A DNA stretch of 32,875 nucleotides from the NCBI GenBank assembly GCA_903832775.1, contig CAILCX010000037.1:1-32875 (forward strand). Reading direction: 5' to 3'. Source of the stretch: an uncultured Methylobacter sp. (lineage in GTDB: Bacteria; Pseudomonadota; Gammaproteobacteria; Methylococcales; Methylomonadaceae). The notes under the pieces were generated by a model, which had not been told where the DNA came from, searched no databases, and was given only the letters and a program-made list of their open reading frames with translations. Every line of letters begins with the position of its first letter. The stretch's first letter is position 1. Positions 9,098 through 16,879 of this stretch are shown here, in pieces. The position numbers were made by a program, and so were the translations under genes.

Positions 9098-9170
9098 TTA
9101 TACCTCTTTAAACGATGGATAAGTCGAATGCTGTGTGAAAAATAACCATTATTACACCACACGCCAGAAC

Positions 9171-10163
9171 CTAAGAGCTCTGTAAAAAGTTTAATGCGGT
9201 TTTCCTCAGCCCATCATCCACTGACACTAGGGGATTCCATTCCAGCAAGTCCTGGGTTTTGCTGATGTCGACCTGGAGCGAATCGCATAAGCGTTGGGCA
9301 ACATCACCTCTACCCATTAAATTAGCGACTAACTTTAAAACGCAAACTGGCAACGGAATTAGTTTAGCCGGTTTATCCAGCGCCTTACCCAAATGCTTTA
9401 ATAGTTCAGTTGTAGACAGATCTTCACCATCGCTAGCCAAAAAGGTTTGGTTGGCTGCTGCCGGATGAGCCATACAGATTATGATCAAGTTGACCAGATT
9501 ATCCAGTGCAATAAAACTACGCTTGTTGTAAATCGCGCCCAAAGGTAATGGAATGCCCATTTCAAGACAGCGTAACATCGTTTGAAAATTACCCTTAACA
9601 CCGGGGCCGTAAATCAAAGTCGGGCGAAGTATGACTACTTCCATTCCGGTTTCAGTGGCTAGTTGAAGCAAGCCAACTTCAGCTTCGTGTTTTGAAATAC
9701 CATAAGGGTCTAGCGGCGCAGGTTCATCTTCAGCAGTATAAGGTTTTCCAAGTCTGGTACCTTCTCCATTTACTTTAATTGAACTGATAAAAATAAAGCG
9801 CTGCACTCCTGCTTTGGCGGCTTGTCGGGCCAGGTTAAGAGTGCCGTCAACATTGACAATCCGCGATGCCTTCAAAGGATATTCGCTATTATCCTTCATT
9901 ACATGGACGCGTGCGGCAAGATGAATAACGGTTTTGGTATTGAACAAGGCATTCGTCCAGTCCGTCTCACCGTTAATTTCACCGACTGAAACATTCTGGG
10001 CATTTACCACTTGAGTTGTTGCAGAACGCACTGCAGCACGAACAGATTGACCTGATCTAAGCAACTCAGCACAAAGTGCTGTGCCGACAAAACCGTTAGC
10101 TCCGCTGACAAGCACTGATTTTTTATCTTGGCTAATAGGGTTGTGCAATGCTTCTGATCTCAT
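9171..10163 (-). CDS. wbpV: NAD-dependent epimerase/reductase, WbpV-like (extended SDR)
   Basis: A 330-residue extended short-chain dehydrogenase. The nucleotide-binding glycine motif is SGANGFVGTAL (about residues 19-29); FISSIKVNGEG carries the catalytic Ser, and DPYGISKHEAE holds the Tyr-x-x-x-Lys pair. VILRPTLIYGPGVKGNF and the substrate-side C-terminal part are as in the family of WbpV, a 4-keto reductase for UDP-sugars, and related GalE-like epimerases; the exact reaction (reduction or epimerisation) is not certain. It is the first gene of the minus-strand trio, 73 bases before the wbpL-like gene. The start ATG at 10163 has only a weak ribosome-binding site and the first ~15 residues are not conserved in the family as I know it, so the start could be a little later. 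Confidence 0.87.
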   Translation of the reverse strand: MRSEALHNPISQDKKSVLVSGANGFVGTALCAELLRSGQSVRAAVRSATTQVVNAQNVSVGEINGETDWTNALFNTKTVIHLAARVHVMKDNSEYPLKASRIVNVDGTLNLARQAAKAGVQRFIFISSIKVNGEGTRLGKPYTAEDEPAPLDPYGISKHEAEVGLLQLATETGMEVVILRPTLIYGPGVKGNFQTMLRCLEMGIPLPLGAIYNKRSFIALDNLVNLIIICMAHPAAANQTFLASDGEDLSTTELLKHLGKALDKPAKLIPLPVCVLKLVANLMGRGDVAQRLCDSLQVDISKTQDLLEWNPLVSVDDGLRKTALNFLQSS

Positions 10164-10290
10164 TTATTTGAGTTTTAAGATAAATCACAAGATTTCATTC
10201 TTCAACCGGGACTAGAAAAAATCCTTGAATGAATGGAATGAATCGGCTTTAAACCTAAATATTGGGACGCTTGTTTAATCTAAACAGCTA

Positions 10291-10315
10291 AAAAAGGCGA
10301 CCATTTGGTCGCCTT
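10291..10315 (-). terminator. Intrinsic terminator
   Basis: On the minus strand, AAGGCGACC pairs with GGTCGCCTT around a four-base loop, and the T-run of the hairpin foot continues to six T. It lies 10 bases after the stop of the Lys/Ala/Pro-rich gene and is a good rho-independent terminator for it. Confidence 0.8.
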
Positions 10316-10325
10316 GGCTTTTTAA

Positions 10326-10859
10326 TTAAGCTTTATATTTATCGATTCCTTCAAGCTTGGTTATTGCTTCTTTAATTTTGGCGTTGATTTCGGGATTAAG
10401 TTCATTGGTTCCATAAACTTTTTCAAGTAAGCCTTCTGCAACCAACGCGTCTTTAATCCAACGCTTGGTGAAACGATAGTTGTTATAAGCGGTGGCAATG
10501 TCTCCTGAAATTGGATCTTTTAATCCAGAACTCTTTACAGCAACAGCGGCAACAGTAAAAGCTTTTTTAGCAGGTGCCGGCTTTGCTTTTGTTGTTTTTG
10601 TTGGCGCGACTTTAGGTTCAGCTGGTTCTGAGACAGTAGCTTTTGGCTTAGGTTTAACCGTTTTAGTCGTTACTGTTTTAATTTTAACATGCTCTTCTTT
10701 TGCGATAGCGACCACGGGGATTTTTTGCTCCATTATTGACGGAGTTTCGGTTTTTGTTGTTTCCGGTTTAAATTTGGCCGAAGCTTTTTTCTCGTCTATG
10801 ACGGTATAAACCACATAGGCAAAAAATATAGTTGTTAGTATAAAAAATCCTTCAAACAT
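10326..10859 (-). CDS. Membrane-anchored Lys/Ala/Pro-rich protein, function unknown
   Basis: I do not recognise this 177-residue protein. It has one N-terminal hydrophobic helix (about residues 2-20, FEGFFILTTIFFAYVVY), a long, low-complexity linker rich in Lys, Thr, Pro and Ala (about 25-105), and a compact C-terminal part (about 112-177) beginning SGDIATAYNNYRFTKRW with mostly helical character. The layout suggests a membrane anchor, a flexible and strongly basic spacer and a small folded head. The linker resembles histone-H1-like or TonB-like spacers in composition only. The ATG at 10859 is preferred over an in-frame GTG 12 bases upstream because GTGAG then serves as ribosome-binding site. 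It is a single-gene unit with its own terminator. Confidence 0.75.
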   Translation of the reverse strand: MFEGFFILTTIFFAYVVYTVIDEKKASAKFKPETTKTETPSIMEQKIPVVAIAKEEHVKIKTVTTKTVKPKPKATVSEPAEPKVAPTKTTKAKPAPAKKAFTVAAVAVKSSGLKDPISGDIATAYNNYRFTKRWIKDALVAEGLLEKVYGTNELNPEINAKIKEAITKLEGIDKYKA

Positions 10860-11117
10860 GATGGTTCTCACTTTATATTTATAGTTAGTTTTTAAGTTTT
10901 GCTTTGACCAAATCCTAATGAGTGGGAGTCATGCTTGTTCACTTTGCCAACCCCTGGCTCCTGCACAATCCACATAGATGAGATAAATGCAAATATTTGC
11001 CCATATACAGGGCTAGCGTATTCGCTAGTTCTGGAATATAACAGATGCAAGAGTGCACACAAAATCTAATTCGAAAAACATCAAACTTATCGGTCAGCTG
11101 GAAATAGCCTTGGTCAA

Positions 11118-12338
11118 TTACCAGCAGATCTGTTTTTTTGCCAGCTTAGGTAAGTCATCACGTAAGCCCATCGCATAATGATTAAAATGCGCTTTGATCA
11201 GTGCCGAATGATTAACCCAGTTCATTCCCGCTGAACGCAGGCTAACCAAGGGCTGCGTCGTCATAGCATAGGTCTTGTTGAGGACATCCATGCTCGCCAT
11301 CATCATCAGGTTATCGCCTTTACGCCAGCGTTCATAACGACGCAAAAAGCGTGTGCTAGCTAAGGGTCTGTTTTCTTGTTTGGTTTGAATGACCAGTTCC
11401 GCAAGCGCAGCGGCATCTAACAGACCCGCGTTTACACCTTGTCCGGCCAATGGATGCATGGCATGAGCAGCATCGCCGCATACCGCGAAACGCTCTGCGA
11501 TATAATTATTTGCGTATTGAAAACGTAAAGGAACGGCGGCGCGAGGTCCGACCTCCAACATCTTGCCCAGAATGCCGCCTGAAGCTTGCTCCAAAACGAG
11601 CAAAAATTCTTTGTCAGCCAATGCCAGATGATTTTTTGCTGTTGCTGAACTTAAGGTCCACACAATTGAACTCTGTCCATTATTTAACGGCAAAAAAGCC
11701 AGTGGACCTTCCTCCAGAAATCGTTGCCAGGCTGTAGACTGATGACTCAACTCAGTACTTACTGTGGCGACAAGACCATCCTGATGATAGTCCCAGCCGG
11801 TCACACTAATACCCGCCATCGTTCTTAAAGCAGAATCTCGACCGTCGGCAGCAATAATCAAATCTGCCTCAAGAATTCGACCATCTTCAAGGACCAACTG
11901 TCGCCCAGTTTCGTTAAGCTGCATGTCTACGACTTTCGCAGGGCTGATACAATGGGCGAAAGAAAGCGTGTCCAGCACATCCCAAAGCGCGGCAACAGTA
12001 ACTCTGTTTTCAACCAAATGACCTAATTCTGAAAACGCCGTGTCAGCACAATCAAAATGCAATTCGCCATCGCCACGAGCATCCCAAACTCGCATGTCCC
12101 TATATGCGCAAACGCCGCGCTGAACCATTCCCGGCCAAGCCCCGAGTGTTTCCAATATATTTTGGGAAGCCTTGGTTAAAGCAGAAACACGGTTATCAAT
12201 CGGTTCCTGCGGCCATTGTCTTGCCGGGTTAAACCGGTCCAACAAAGCGACCTTTATACCGCCATGCGCCAAGGCGCAAGCCGTTGCCGCTCCGACCATA
12301 CCACCGCCGCAAACGATAACTTCGTAACGCTCTGTCAT
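11118..12338 (-). CDS. ubiI: UbiH/UbiI-family FAD-dependent ubiquinone-biosynthesis hydroxylase
   Basis: A flavin monooxygenase of about 406 residues that hydroxylates the ring of a ubiquinone precursor; by position after pepP-ubiH it matches E. coli ubiI (visC), which acts at C5. Three FAD motifs are visible: VCGGGMVGAATACAL (GxGxxG) at the N terminus, ADLIIAADGRDSALR (DG motif) in the middle, and FAVCGDAAHAMHPLAGQG (GD motif). Its family also contains UbiF, so the hydroxylated position is an inference from context. An ATG at 12356 overlaps the ubiH stop as ATGA, but the ATG at 12338 has AGGTGA about 8 bases upstream and I prefer it. Translational coupling to ubiH is likely either way. Confidence 0.88.
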   Translation of the reverse strand: MTERYEVIVCGGGMVGAATACALAHGGIKVALLDRFNPARQWPQEPIDNRVSALTKASQNILETLGAWPGMVQRGVCAYRDMRVWDARGDGELHFDCADTAFSELGHLVENRVTVAALWDVLDTLSFAHCISPAKVVDMQLNETGRQLVLEDGRILEADLIIAADGRDSALRTMAGISVTGWDYHQDGLVATVSTELSHQSTAWQRFLEEGPLAFLPLNNGQSSIVWTLSSATAKNHLALADKEFLLVLEQASGGILGKMLEVGPRAAVPLRFQYANNYIAERFAVCGDAAHAMHPLAGQGVNAGLLDAAALAELVIQTKQENRPLASTRFLRRYERWRKGDNLMMMASMDVLNKTYAMTTQPLVSLRSAGMNWVNHSALIKAHFNHYAMGLRDDLPKLAKKQICW

Positions 12339-12352
12339 TATCTTTTCACCTG

Positions 12353-13555
12353 TCATGATAAGCGAGGTAAACGCCCAGCCAACCCCATCGCATGACGGGT
12401 AAGCAAGGTTTTTGCAGCAGGAAGATGATCCATTAACGCCAGTCCGATGTTTCTTGCAGCGGAAATCGCCAACCAGTCATTGGAAAAAATTCGCACCACA
12501 CCATCGGTAAAGCTGATAGTTCGGTCATGATCTTTCTGCCGTGCGTTTGAGTAAGCGCTCAAGAAATCGGCTGAACCAATATCTTGCCTGGCTTCATGTT
12601 GCCTGATGATCATTTCGGCTAACTGCACGACATCGCGTAGACCCAAATTAAAACCTTGTCCTGCAACCGGATGCAATTGATGAACCGCATTACCGATAAT
12701 GACAGTCCGGGCAGCGGTCATATTTTCTGCGCGTATCAACGACAGCGGAAAGGCGCGCCGGGGAGCGACCAGGCTGAATTCACCTAATTTGTAACCAAAG
12801 CACTGCTGAAGCTCCGCTAAAAAGTCCGCCTCGCTGCCGGACATTAGCGCCGCTGCATCTTCATTGGAACGCGTCCAGACAACCGCACAATGATTTTTAT
12901 CAACCGGCAGCAAAGCCAAAGGTCCTGAACGAGTAAACCGCTCAAAAGCGATATTATTATGGGACAGTGATGATTTTATAGTGGTAACCAGCGCCGTCTG
13001 CCGGTATTCAGTGACGTGCTGTCCTATTTCCAACAACTTGCGTACCGAAGAATTGCCGCCATCAGCACCCACCAATAATTTGGCCGACACACTAAACGCT
13101 TCCTCTCCGCGTTTCAGACTGACATTGATCATTGAATTACCAGCCATCAAACCGACCAAGCGGGCAGGACAAATAAGTGTTATACCGGCCTCAGCAACCA
13201 AACCGGCTACGTGCGCTTCAATGTCCCGCGCCGTAATAACATAACCTAATGCATCTACCTGTTCTTTTTGGGCGGAAAGCCTGACTTTTCCAAAATGACC
13301 TTGATCGGAAACATGAATGTTCTTGATAGCTGTGGCGGAATCATGAATACCCTGCCAGATTCCCAGTCGCTCAAACATTTTGACGGTACCGGCTGCCAAG
13401 GCCAGAGCTCTGTCGCCAGCAGGAGAGTTATATTGTTGTTCACGTGTATTCGCTTCAACAATGGCAATCTTCAACCCGGTATTTTTTAAGGCCAAAGCCA
13501 AGCAGTTACCTGCCAAACCTCCGCCTGCAATCAATAAATCATAATCATGTTGCAT
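12353..13555 (-). CDS. ubiH: UbiH-type FAD-dependent ubiquinone-biosynthesis hydroxylase
   Basis: A 400-residue flavin monooxygenase, by order and sequence UbiH, which hydroxylates C6 of the ubiquinone ring precursor at the membrane. It shows LIAGGGLAGNCLAL (dinucleotide-binding), SAKLLVGADGGNSSVR (DG motif) and VIIGNAVHQLHPVAGQGFNLGLRD. The GN in place of the usual GD in this last motif is, as I recall, also the E. coli UbiH form, so it does not suggest inactivity. Its start overlaps the pepP stop (TGATG) and its stop overlaps or abuts the next gene, so pepP-ubiH-ubiI are one translationally coupled operon. Confidence 0.92.
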   Translation of the reverse strand: MQHDYDLLIAGGGLAGNCLALALKNTGLKIAIVEANTREQQYNSPAGDRALALAAGTVKMFERLGIWQGIHDSATAIKNIHVSDQGHFGKVRLSAQKEQVDALGYVITARDIEAHVAGLVAEAGITLICPARLVGLMAGNSMINVSLKRGEEAFSVSAKLLVGADGGNSSVRKLLEIGQHVTEYRQTALVTTIKSSLSHNNIAFERFTRSGPLALLPVDKNHCAVVWTRSNEDAAALMSGSEADFLAELQQCFGYKLGEFSLVAPRRAFPLSLIRAENMTAARTVIIGNAVHQLHPVAGQGFNLGLRDVVQLAEMIIRQHEARQDIGSADFLSAYSNARQKDHDRTISFTDGVVRIFSNDWLAISAARNIGLALMDHLPAAKTLLTRHAMGLAGRLPRLS

Positions 13556-14865
13556 CAGTTTGCCTGCATTATGTTTTCAATGTCTGCAATAGTTTTAGGC
13601 GCACTACTGGTCAAAACCTCATACCCCTGAGCAGTAACCAGAATATCGTCTTCAATACGAATACCTATGCCACGCCATTGCTCATCGACTGTCATGCAAT
13701 CAACTGGAATATATAAACCCGGCTCGATAGTAAGCACCATACCGGCTTCGAGCAAACGCCATTCTTTATCAACTTTGTAATCACCAACATCATGCACATC
13801 CATACCTAACCAATGGCCGATTCGGTGCATATAAAACTGTTTGTATTTTTCATCCTTGATCAGCTTGGACACTCTGCCTTTAAGTAAACCTAATGACACC
13901 AAGCCCTTGGTTAACACTTCAACCGAAGCATCATGCGCCAAATGCCATGACAAGCCGGGCTTGATCTGTTCAATGGCCGCCGCCTGGGCATCCAAAACCA
14001 ATTGGTAAAGCTTTTTTTGTGGCTCGCTAAACCGCCCGGAAACAGGAAAAGTTCGGGTGATATCAGCGGCGTAATGATCACACTCAGCACCCGCGTCAAT
14101 CAGTAATAAATCACCGGCTTTTAATTTATCGTTATTTTCAGTGTAATGCAAAACGCAGGCATTTTTGCCGCCCGCCACTATTGAGGGATAAGCAACCGCA
14201 CGCAAGCCATCCTGAATAAAATGATAAATAATTTCAGCTTCTATCTGATATTCATAAAGTCCAGGTTTGCATTTTTGCATCGCTTTAATATGCGCATTAG
14301 CAGACACTTCGGCCGCACGACGCATCAGTAAAAGTTCTTCGGAACTCTTGAAAAGACGCATTTCATGTAAGACATGTTCCAGGGAAACCAGCTCACCAGG
14401 CGCATTGACGCCGGTTCTGGACTGACTGCGGATATTATTTATCCAGACCAATAAACTGTGGTCGAGATCAGAATCCCGGCCCATCGGGTAATACACCTTG
14501 CCTTTGTCTTCCAGCATGCCCGGTAAAATATCATCCAGGTCATCGATAGGAAAAGAATCATCGGCCTTATAATGTTTGGTTGCGCCTTCTAGTCCTGCGT
14601 GAGCGCCTTCCCATAATGCCTTTTTTTCATCAAATTCACGACAAAACAAAATATATTCACCCTGTTTTCGTCCGGGGATAAAAACAGCCAGGGAATCAGG
14701 CTCGTTAAAGCCGGTTAAATAATAAAAATCGCTATCCTGACGAAAGGGATAATCCACGTCCCGGTTACGCGTTCGGGTCGACGCACTGCCTATTAAAGCA
14801 ATATTGCCGATGCCGATGTGTTGCATTAATTGCTTGCGACGTTTTTTAAATTCAGTTTGTTTCAT
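13555..14865 (-). CDS. pepP: Xaa-Pro aminopeptidase (aminopeptidase P)
   Basis: A full-length 436-residue cytoplasmic aminopeptidase P that removes the N-terminal residue from peptides with proline at position 2. The pita-bread-fold metal ligands are present: the two Asp in LLIDAGAECDHYAADITRTFP, the His in HRIGHWLGMDVHD, the Glu in TIEPGLYIP and the Glu in GIRIEDDILVT. The N-terminal creatinase-like domain contains DSDFYYLTGFNEPDS, typical of the family. It leads the ubiquinone genes, as in E. coli, and shares a TGATG junction with ubiH. The ribosome-binding site is weak, which may mean expression depends on coupling to ygfB 57 bases upstream. Confidence 0.96.
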   Translation of the reverse strand: MKQTEFKKRRKQLMQHIGIGNIALIGSASTRTRNRDVDYPFRQDSDFYYLTGFNEPDSLAVFIPGRKQGEYILFCREFDEKKALWEGAHAGLEGATKHYKADDSFPIDDLDDILPGMLEDKGKVYYPMGRDSDLDHSLLVWINNIRSQSRTGVNAPGELVSLEHVLHEMRLFKSSEELLLMRRAAEVSANAHIKAMQKCKPGLYEYQIEAEIIYHFIQDGLRAVAYPSIVAGGKNACVLHYTENNDKLKAGDLLLIDAGAECDHYAADITRTFPVSGRFSEPQKKLYQLVLDAQAAAIEQIKPGLSWHLAHDASVEVLTKGLVSLGLLKGRVSKLIKDEKYKQFYMHRIGHWLGMDVHDVGDYKVDKEWRLLEAGMVLTIEPGLYIPVDCMTVDEQWRGIGIRIEDDILVTAQGYEVLTSSAPKTIADIENIMQAN

Positions 14866-14922
14866 TTTATAATCAGGTTCAAGTTAAAAGGTTCAAGGTG
14901 ATTATTAAAAATAATTTTAACT

Positions 14923-15462
14923 TTAACCTTGTGTCTTGGGCCTTTCATCTATGGTATTTATTTCGCTCCGCAATAACAAAACTGCCGATCTGATGTATTC
15001 AGATATTTCCATGAAATCACTTTCATCTTCCTCACCTTCTGCCTCAGTATCAAGTTTGGTAAACTCGACAATGTCTTTCAGGATTTCCGTCGCTTCCTTA
15101 GACCACTCAGAGGAGTCATGCGCAAAACTGATACCCATTAAAAATCCCTGACACCAATAGCTTAAGGCTTCGACCTGCTCACTCAATAATGCCTCATCAT
15201 CACTTGGCAAAAGCAAATCAAAGTCAAAGTCATCGCTAGTTAACTGGCTTTGCGTAATCTCAAACAAATCTTCTAATGTCGCAAGATCATTGTTATCAAC
15301 CTCTGCGCCATGTAAAAAGAACTCGGCTAACCAGGTATCACTTTGCGTCTGCTCATTGATACACAACATGCCCGTCGCCATACCGTGAGCTTGTGCGGCC
15401 GAAAGTTCAGCATCGCTTTTTACAACTATTTCATTAATTATTGGGTAAGACATAGATTCCAT
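14923..15462 (-). CDS. ygfB: UPF0149 family protein YgfB
   Basis: A 179-residue acidic, mostly helical protein of the UPF0149 (YgfB/YecA) family, whose molecular role is not well established; in Pseudomonas YgfB has been linked to beta-lactam resistance control. Recognisable parts are SAAQAHGMATGML near the N terminus, ALSYWCQGFLMGISF in the middle and ISEYIRSAVLLLRSE near the end. There is a strongly acidic stretch at about residues 140-152. It heads the minus-strand ygfB-pepP-ubiH-ubiI block and is divergent from the zapA genes, exactly as in E. coli. A second ATG three codons in (15453) gives the equally plausible start MSYPIINE. Confidence 0.88.
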   Translation of the reverse strand: MESMSYPIINEIVVKSDAELSAAQAHGMATGMLCINEQTQSDTWLAEFFLHGAEVDNNDLATLEDLFEITQSQLTSDDFDFDLLLPSDDEALLSEQVEALSYWCQGFLMGISFAHDSSEWSKEATEILKDIVEFTKLDTEAEGEEDESDFMEISEYIRSAVLLLRSEINTIDERPKTQG

Positions 15463-15606
15463 ATAATAATTTCACTATCGCGTACTAAAAATATCGCTTA
15501 TGCTACCATTGATTATTAACTTGTATAATATTTGTTAATATTGAATCATCGGGTAAAGGCGTAAAATATTGCGTATCAACTTGCTTGCAATAATCTAGTT
15601 ATCACC

Positions 15607-15828
15607 ATGACACAATCAACTCAATCTTTAGAATTAAAAAACCTCGAAGCGAAGCTGGATAAGCTTATTGAGCAGTACGCCAACGTCACAAATGAAAATA
15701 AATCGCTTAAAACCAGGCAAGACTCTTTAGTGCGTGAAAAAGCCAAGCTTCTGGAAAAAACCACACTGGCCAGAACCCGGGTTGAAGCGATGATTAGTCG
15801 ACTGAAAGCAATGGAGAACGGATCATGA
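15607..15828 (+). CDS. Short coiled-coil protein upstream of zapA (TIGR02449 type)
   Basis: A 73-residue, nearly all-helical coiled-coil protein with heptad-like leucines (LKNLEAKLDKLIEQY, then ENKSLKTRQDSLVREKAKLLEK). Length, composition and place directly before zapA fit the family known as TIGR02449 in many gammaproteobacteria; it is ZapB-like in shape but homology to ZapB cannot be claimed. Its stop overlaps the zapA start by four bases (ATGA), so the two are translationally coupled, which suggests a role in or near the division ring. Confidence 0.85.
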   Translation: MTQSTQSLELKNLEAKLDKLIEQYANVTNENKSLKTRQDSLVREKAKLLEKTTLARTRVEAMISRLKAMENGS

Positions 15829-16124
15829 ACAAAAAGCCAATACCTGTATCTCTGACCATTATGGGCAAAGAATACAAAATTGCCTGCGCACCAGATGAGC
15901 AAAGCGATCTGCTCCAGTCAGCCCAAAATCTGGATGTGCAAATGCGTCAAATGCGTGACTCTGGCAAAGTAGCGGGAGCGGATAAAATCGCGGTGATGGC
16001 GGCGCTTAATTTGGCTCATGAGTTACAGCTGATGAAAACCCAGAACGAAATGCTCAATAAAACCTTGAGTGAATGTCTAACAAAAATGAGCCACAAAATA
16101 GAAAACATTTTAGAAAATCAGTAA
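15825..16124 (+). CDS. zapA: Cell division protein ZapA
   Basis: A 99-residue ZapA, which binds FtsZ filaments and bundles them at the division site. The N-terminal globular part has PVSLTIMGKEYKIACAPDE, the standard ZapA opening, and DKIAVMAALNLAHELQL leads into the C-terminal dimerising coiled coil. It overlaps the preceding coiled-coil gene by ATGA, and the 6S RNA gene begins within 20 bases of its stop, as in E. coli and many other gammaproteobacteria. Confidence 0.93.
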   Translation: MNKKPIPVSLTIMGKEYKIACAPDEQSDLLQSAQNLDVQMRQMRDSGKVAGADKIAVMAALNLAHELQLMKTQNEMLNKTLSECLTKMSHKIENILENQ

Positions 16125-16137
16125 ACCCCGCTACACT
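16109..16137 (+). promoter_or_regulatory. Candidate promoter for 6S RNA
   Basis: TTTAGA (16109-16114) and TACACT (16132-16137) are separated by 17 bases and resemble a sigma-70 -35/-10 pair. Transcription would begin at about 16143-16145, just where the closing stem of the 6S RNA starts. It overlaps the end of zapA. Confidence 0.45.
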
Positions 16138-16142
16138 ATCTG

Positions 16143-16333
16143 TTCGCATCTCCTGCGGCGTTCGAGAGTGTGCTGGGTGTTTCCTGAACCTGTTTTTACC
16201 CCGGGGGCAGATTCCGGTTTTGGTGTGCATGCCCGTTTTATACGGGAAGCCTGATTTTCCGACCATGTCCCCACTTGAACCTTCGGTTCAAGGACGAAAG
16301 CACATTACGGCGCAGGCGGGAGATGCACCATAA
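16143..16333 (+). ncRNA. ssrS: 6S RNA
   Basis: 6S RNA imitates an open promoter and binds sigma-70 RNA polymerase, lowering transcription in stationary phase. The ends pair: GCATCTC at 16146-16152 with GAGATGC at 16320-16326, continued by CTGCG with CGCAG. The 3' half strongly resembles the E. coli RNA: GTGCATGCCCG, GGGAAGCCTGATTTTCCGACCA, then the hairpin CTTGAACCTTCGGTTCAAG. The site directly after zapA is the classical ssrS position. A plus-strand reading frame across it is spurious. Ends are accurate to perhaps 5-10 bases. Confidence 0.93.
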
Positions 16334-16374
16334 AAATGCCTGCCGCACACTAACCCACCTCGAAATAAATAATC

Positions 16375-16833
16375 ATGAATTACTGGCTAATGAAATCCGA
16401 ACCGGATACGTTCGGGATTAATGATCTGATTAACCGACCTGACCAAACCGAACATTGGGATGGCGTACGTAATTATCAGGCGAGAAACATGATGCGTGAC
16501 GAGATGAAGCTGGGTGACCAGGTGTTCTTTTATCATTCCAATTGTGAATTGCCCGGTATCGTCGGCATTATGGAAATTGTTAAAGAAGGCTACCCTGATT
16601 TTCTTGCCTTCGATCCTGATGACCCGCATTTTGATCCCAAAAGTGACCCCCAAAACCCTCGCTGGATGATGGTCGACGTTAAATTTGTCAAAACCTTGTG
16701 TCGCACCCTCAGCCTTAAAGAATTAAAGCCCCATGAACAACTCGCAGACCTTGCCCTGGTGAGACGTGGCAATCGCTTATCGATTATGCCCGTGAGTAAA
16801 GACCAATGGGATTACATTCTTTCACTGGAATAA
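16375..16833 (+). CDS. EVE-domain (PUA-like) protein
   Basis: A 152-residue single EVE domain, a PUA-like fold found in proteins that read modified bases in RNA or DNA (human THYN1 is a relative). Family signatures are YWLMKSEPDTFGI at the start, WDGVRNYQARN, the FFYHSNC strand, and DPQNPRWMMVDVKF. It follows the 6S RNA gene, the place held by the 5-formyltetrahydrofolate cyclo-ligase gene (ygfA) in E. coli. It may be co-transcribed with 6S RNA precursor. The modified nucleotide it binds is not known from sequence. Confidence 0.92.
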   Translation: MNYWLMKSEPDTFGINDLINRPDQTEHWDGVRNYQARNMMRDEMKLGDQVFFYHSNCELPGIVGIMEIVKEGYPDFLAFDPDDPHFDPKSDPQNPRWMMVDVKFVKTLCRTLSLKELKPHEQLADLALVRRGNRLSIMPVSKDQWDYILSLE

Positions 16834-16879
16834 GTCAGCTCAACTTAAAACCAAATCTTTTCAACAAGAAAAACAGTCA

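Noticed and set aside
12353-13555. UbiH with GN in place of GD in the third FAD motif as a sign of lost activity
   Set aside because: As I recall, E. coli UbiH also carries GN at this place, and the rest of the protein is intact.
13555-13557. Possible CRISPR or phage-related signal suggested by repeats and toxin-antitoxin genes in the window
   Set aside because: No regularly spaced short repeats with unique spacers, no cas genes, no integrase or transposase and no tRNA-associated attachment site were seen anywhere in the window.
16073-16333. 86-codon plus-strand reading frame after zapA
   Set aside because: It starts inside zapA in another frame and runs through the 6S RNA gene; the RNA structure explains the conservation and the protein has no recognisable pattern.
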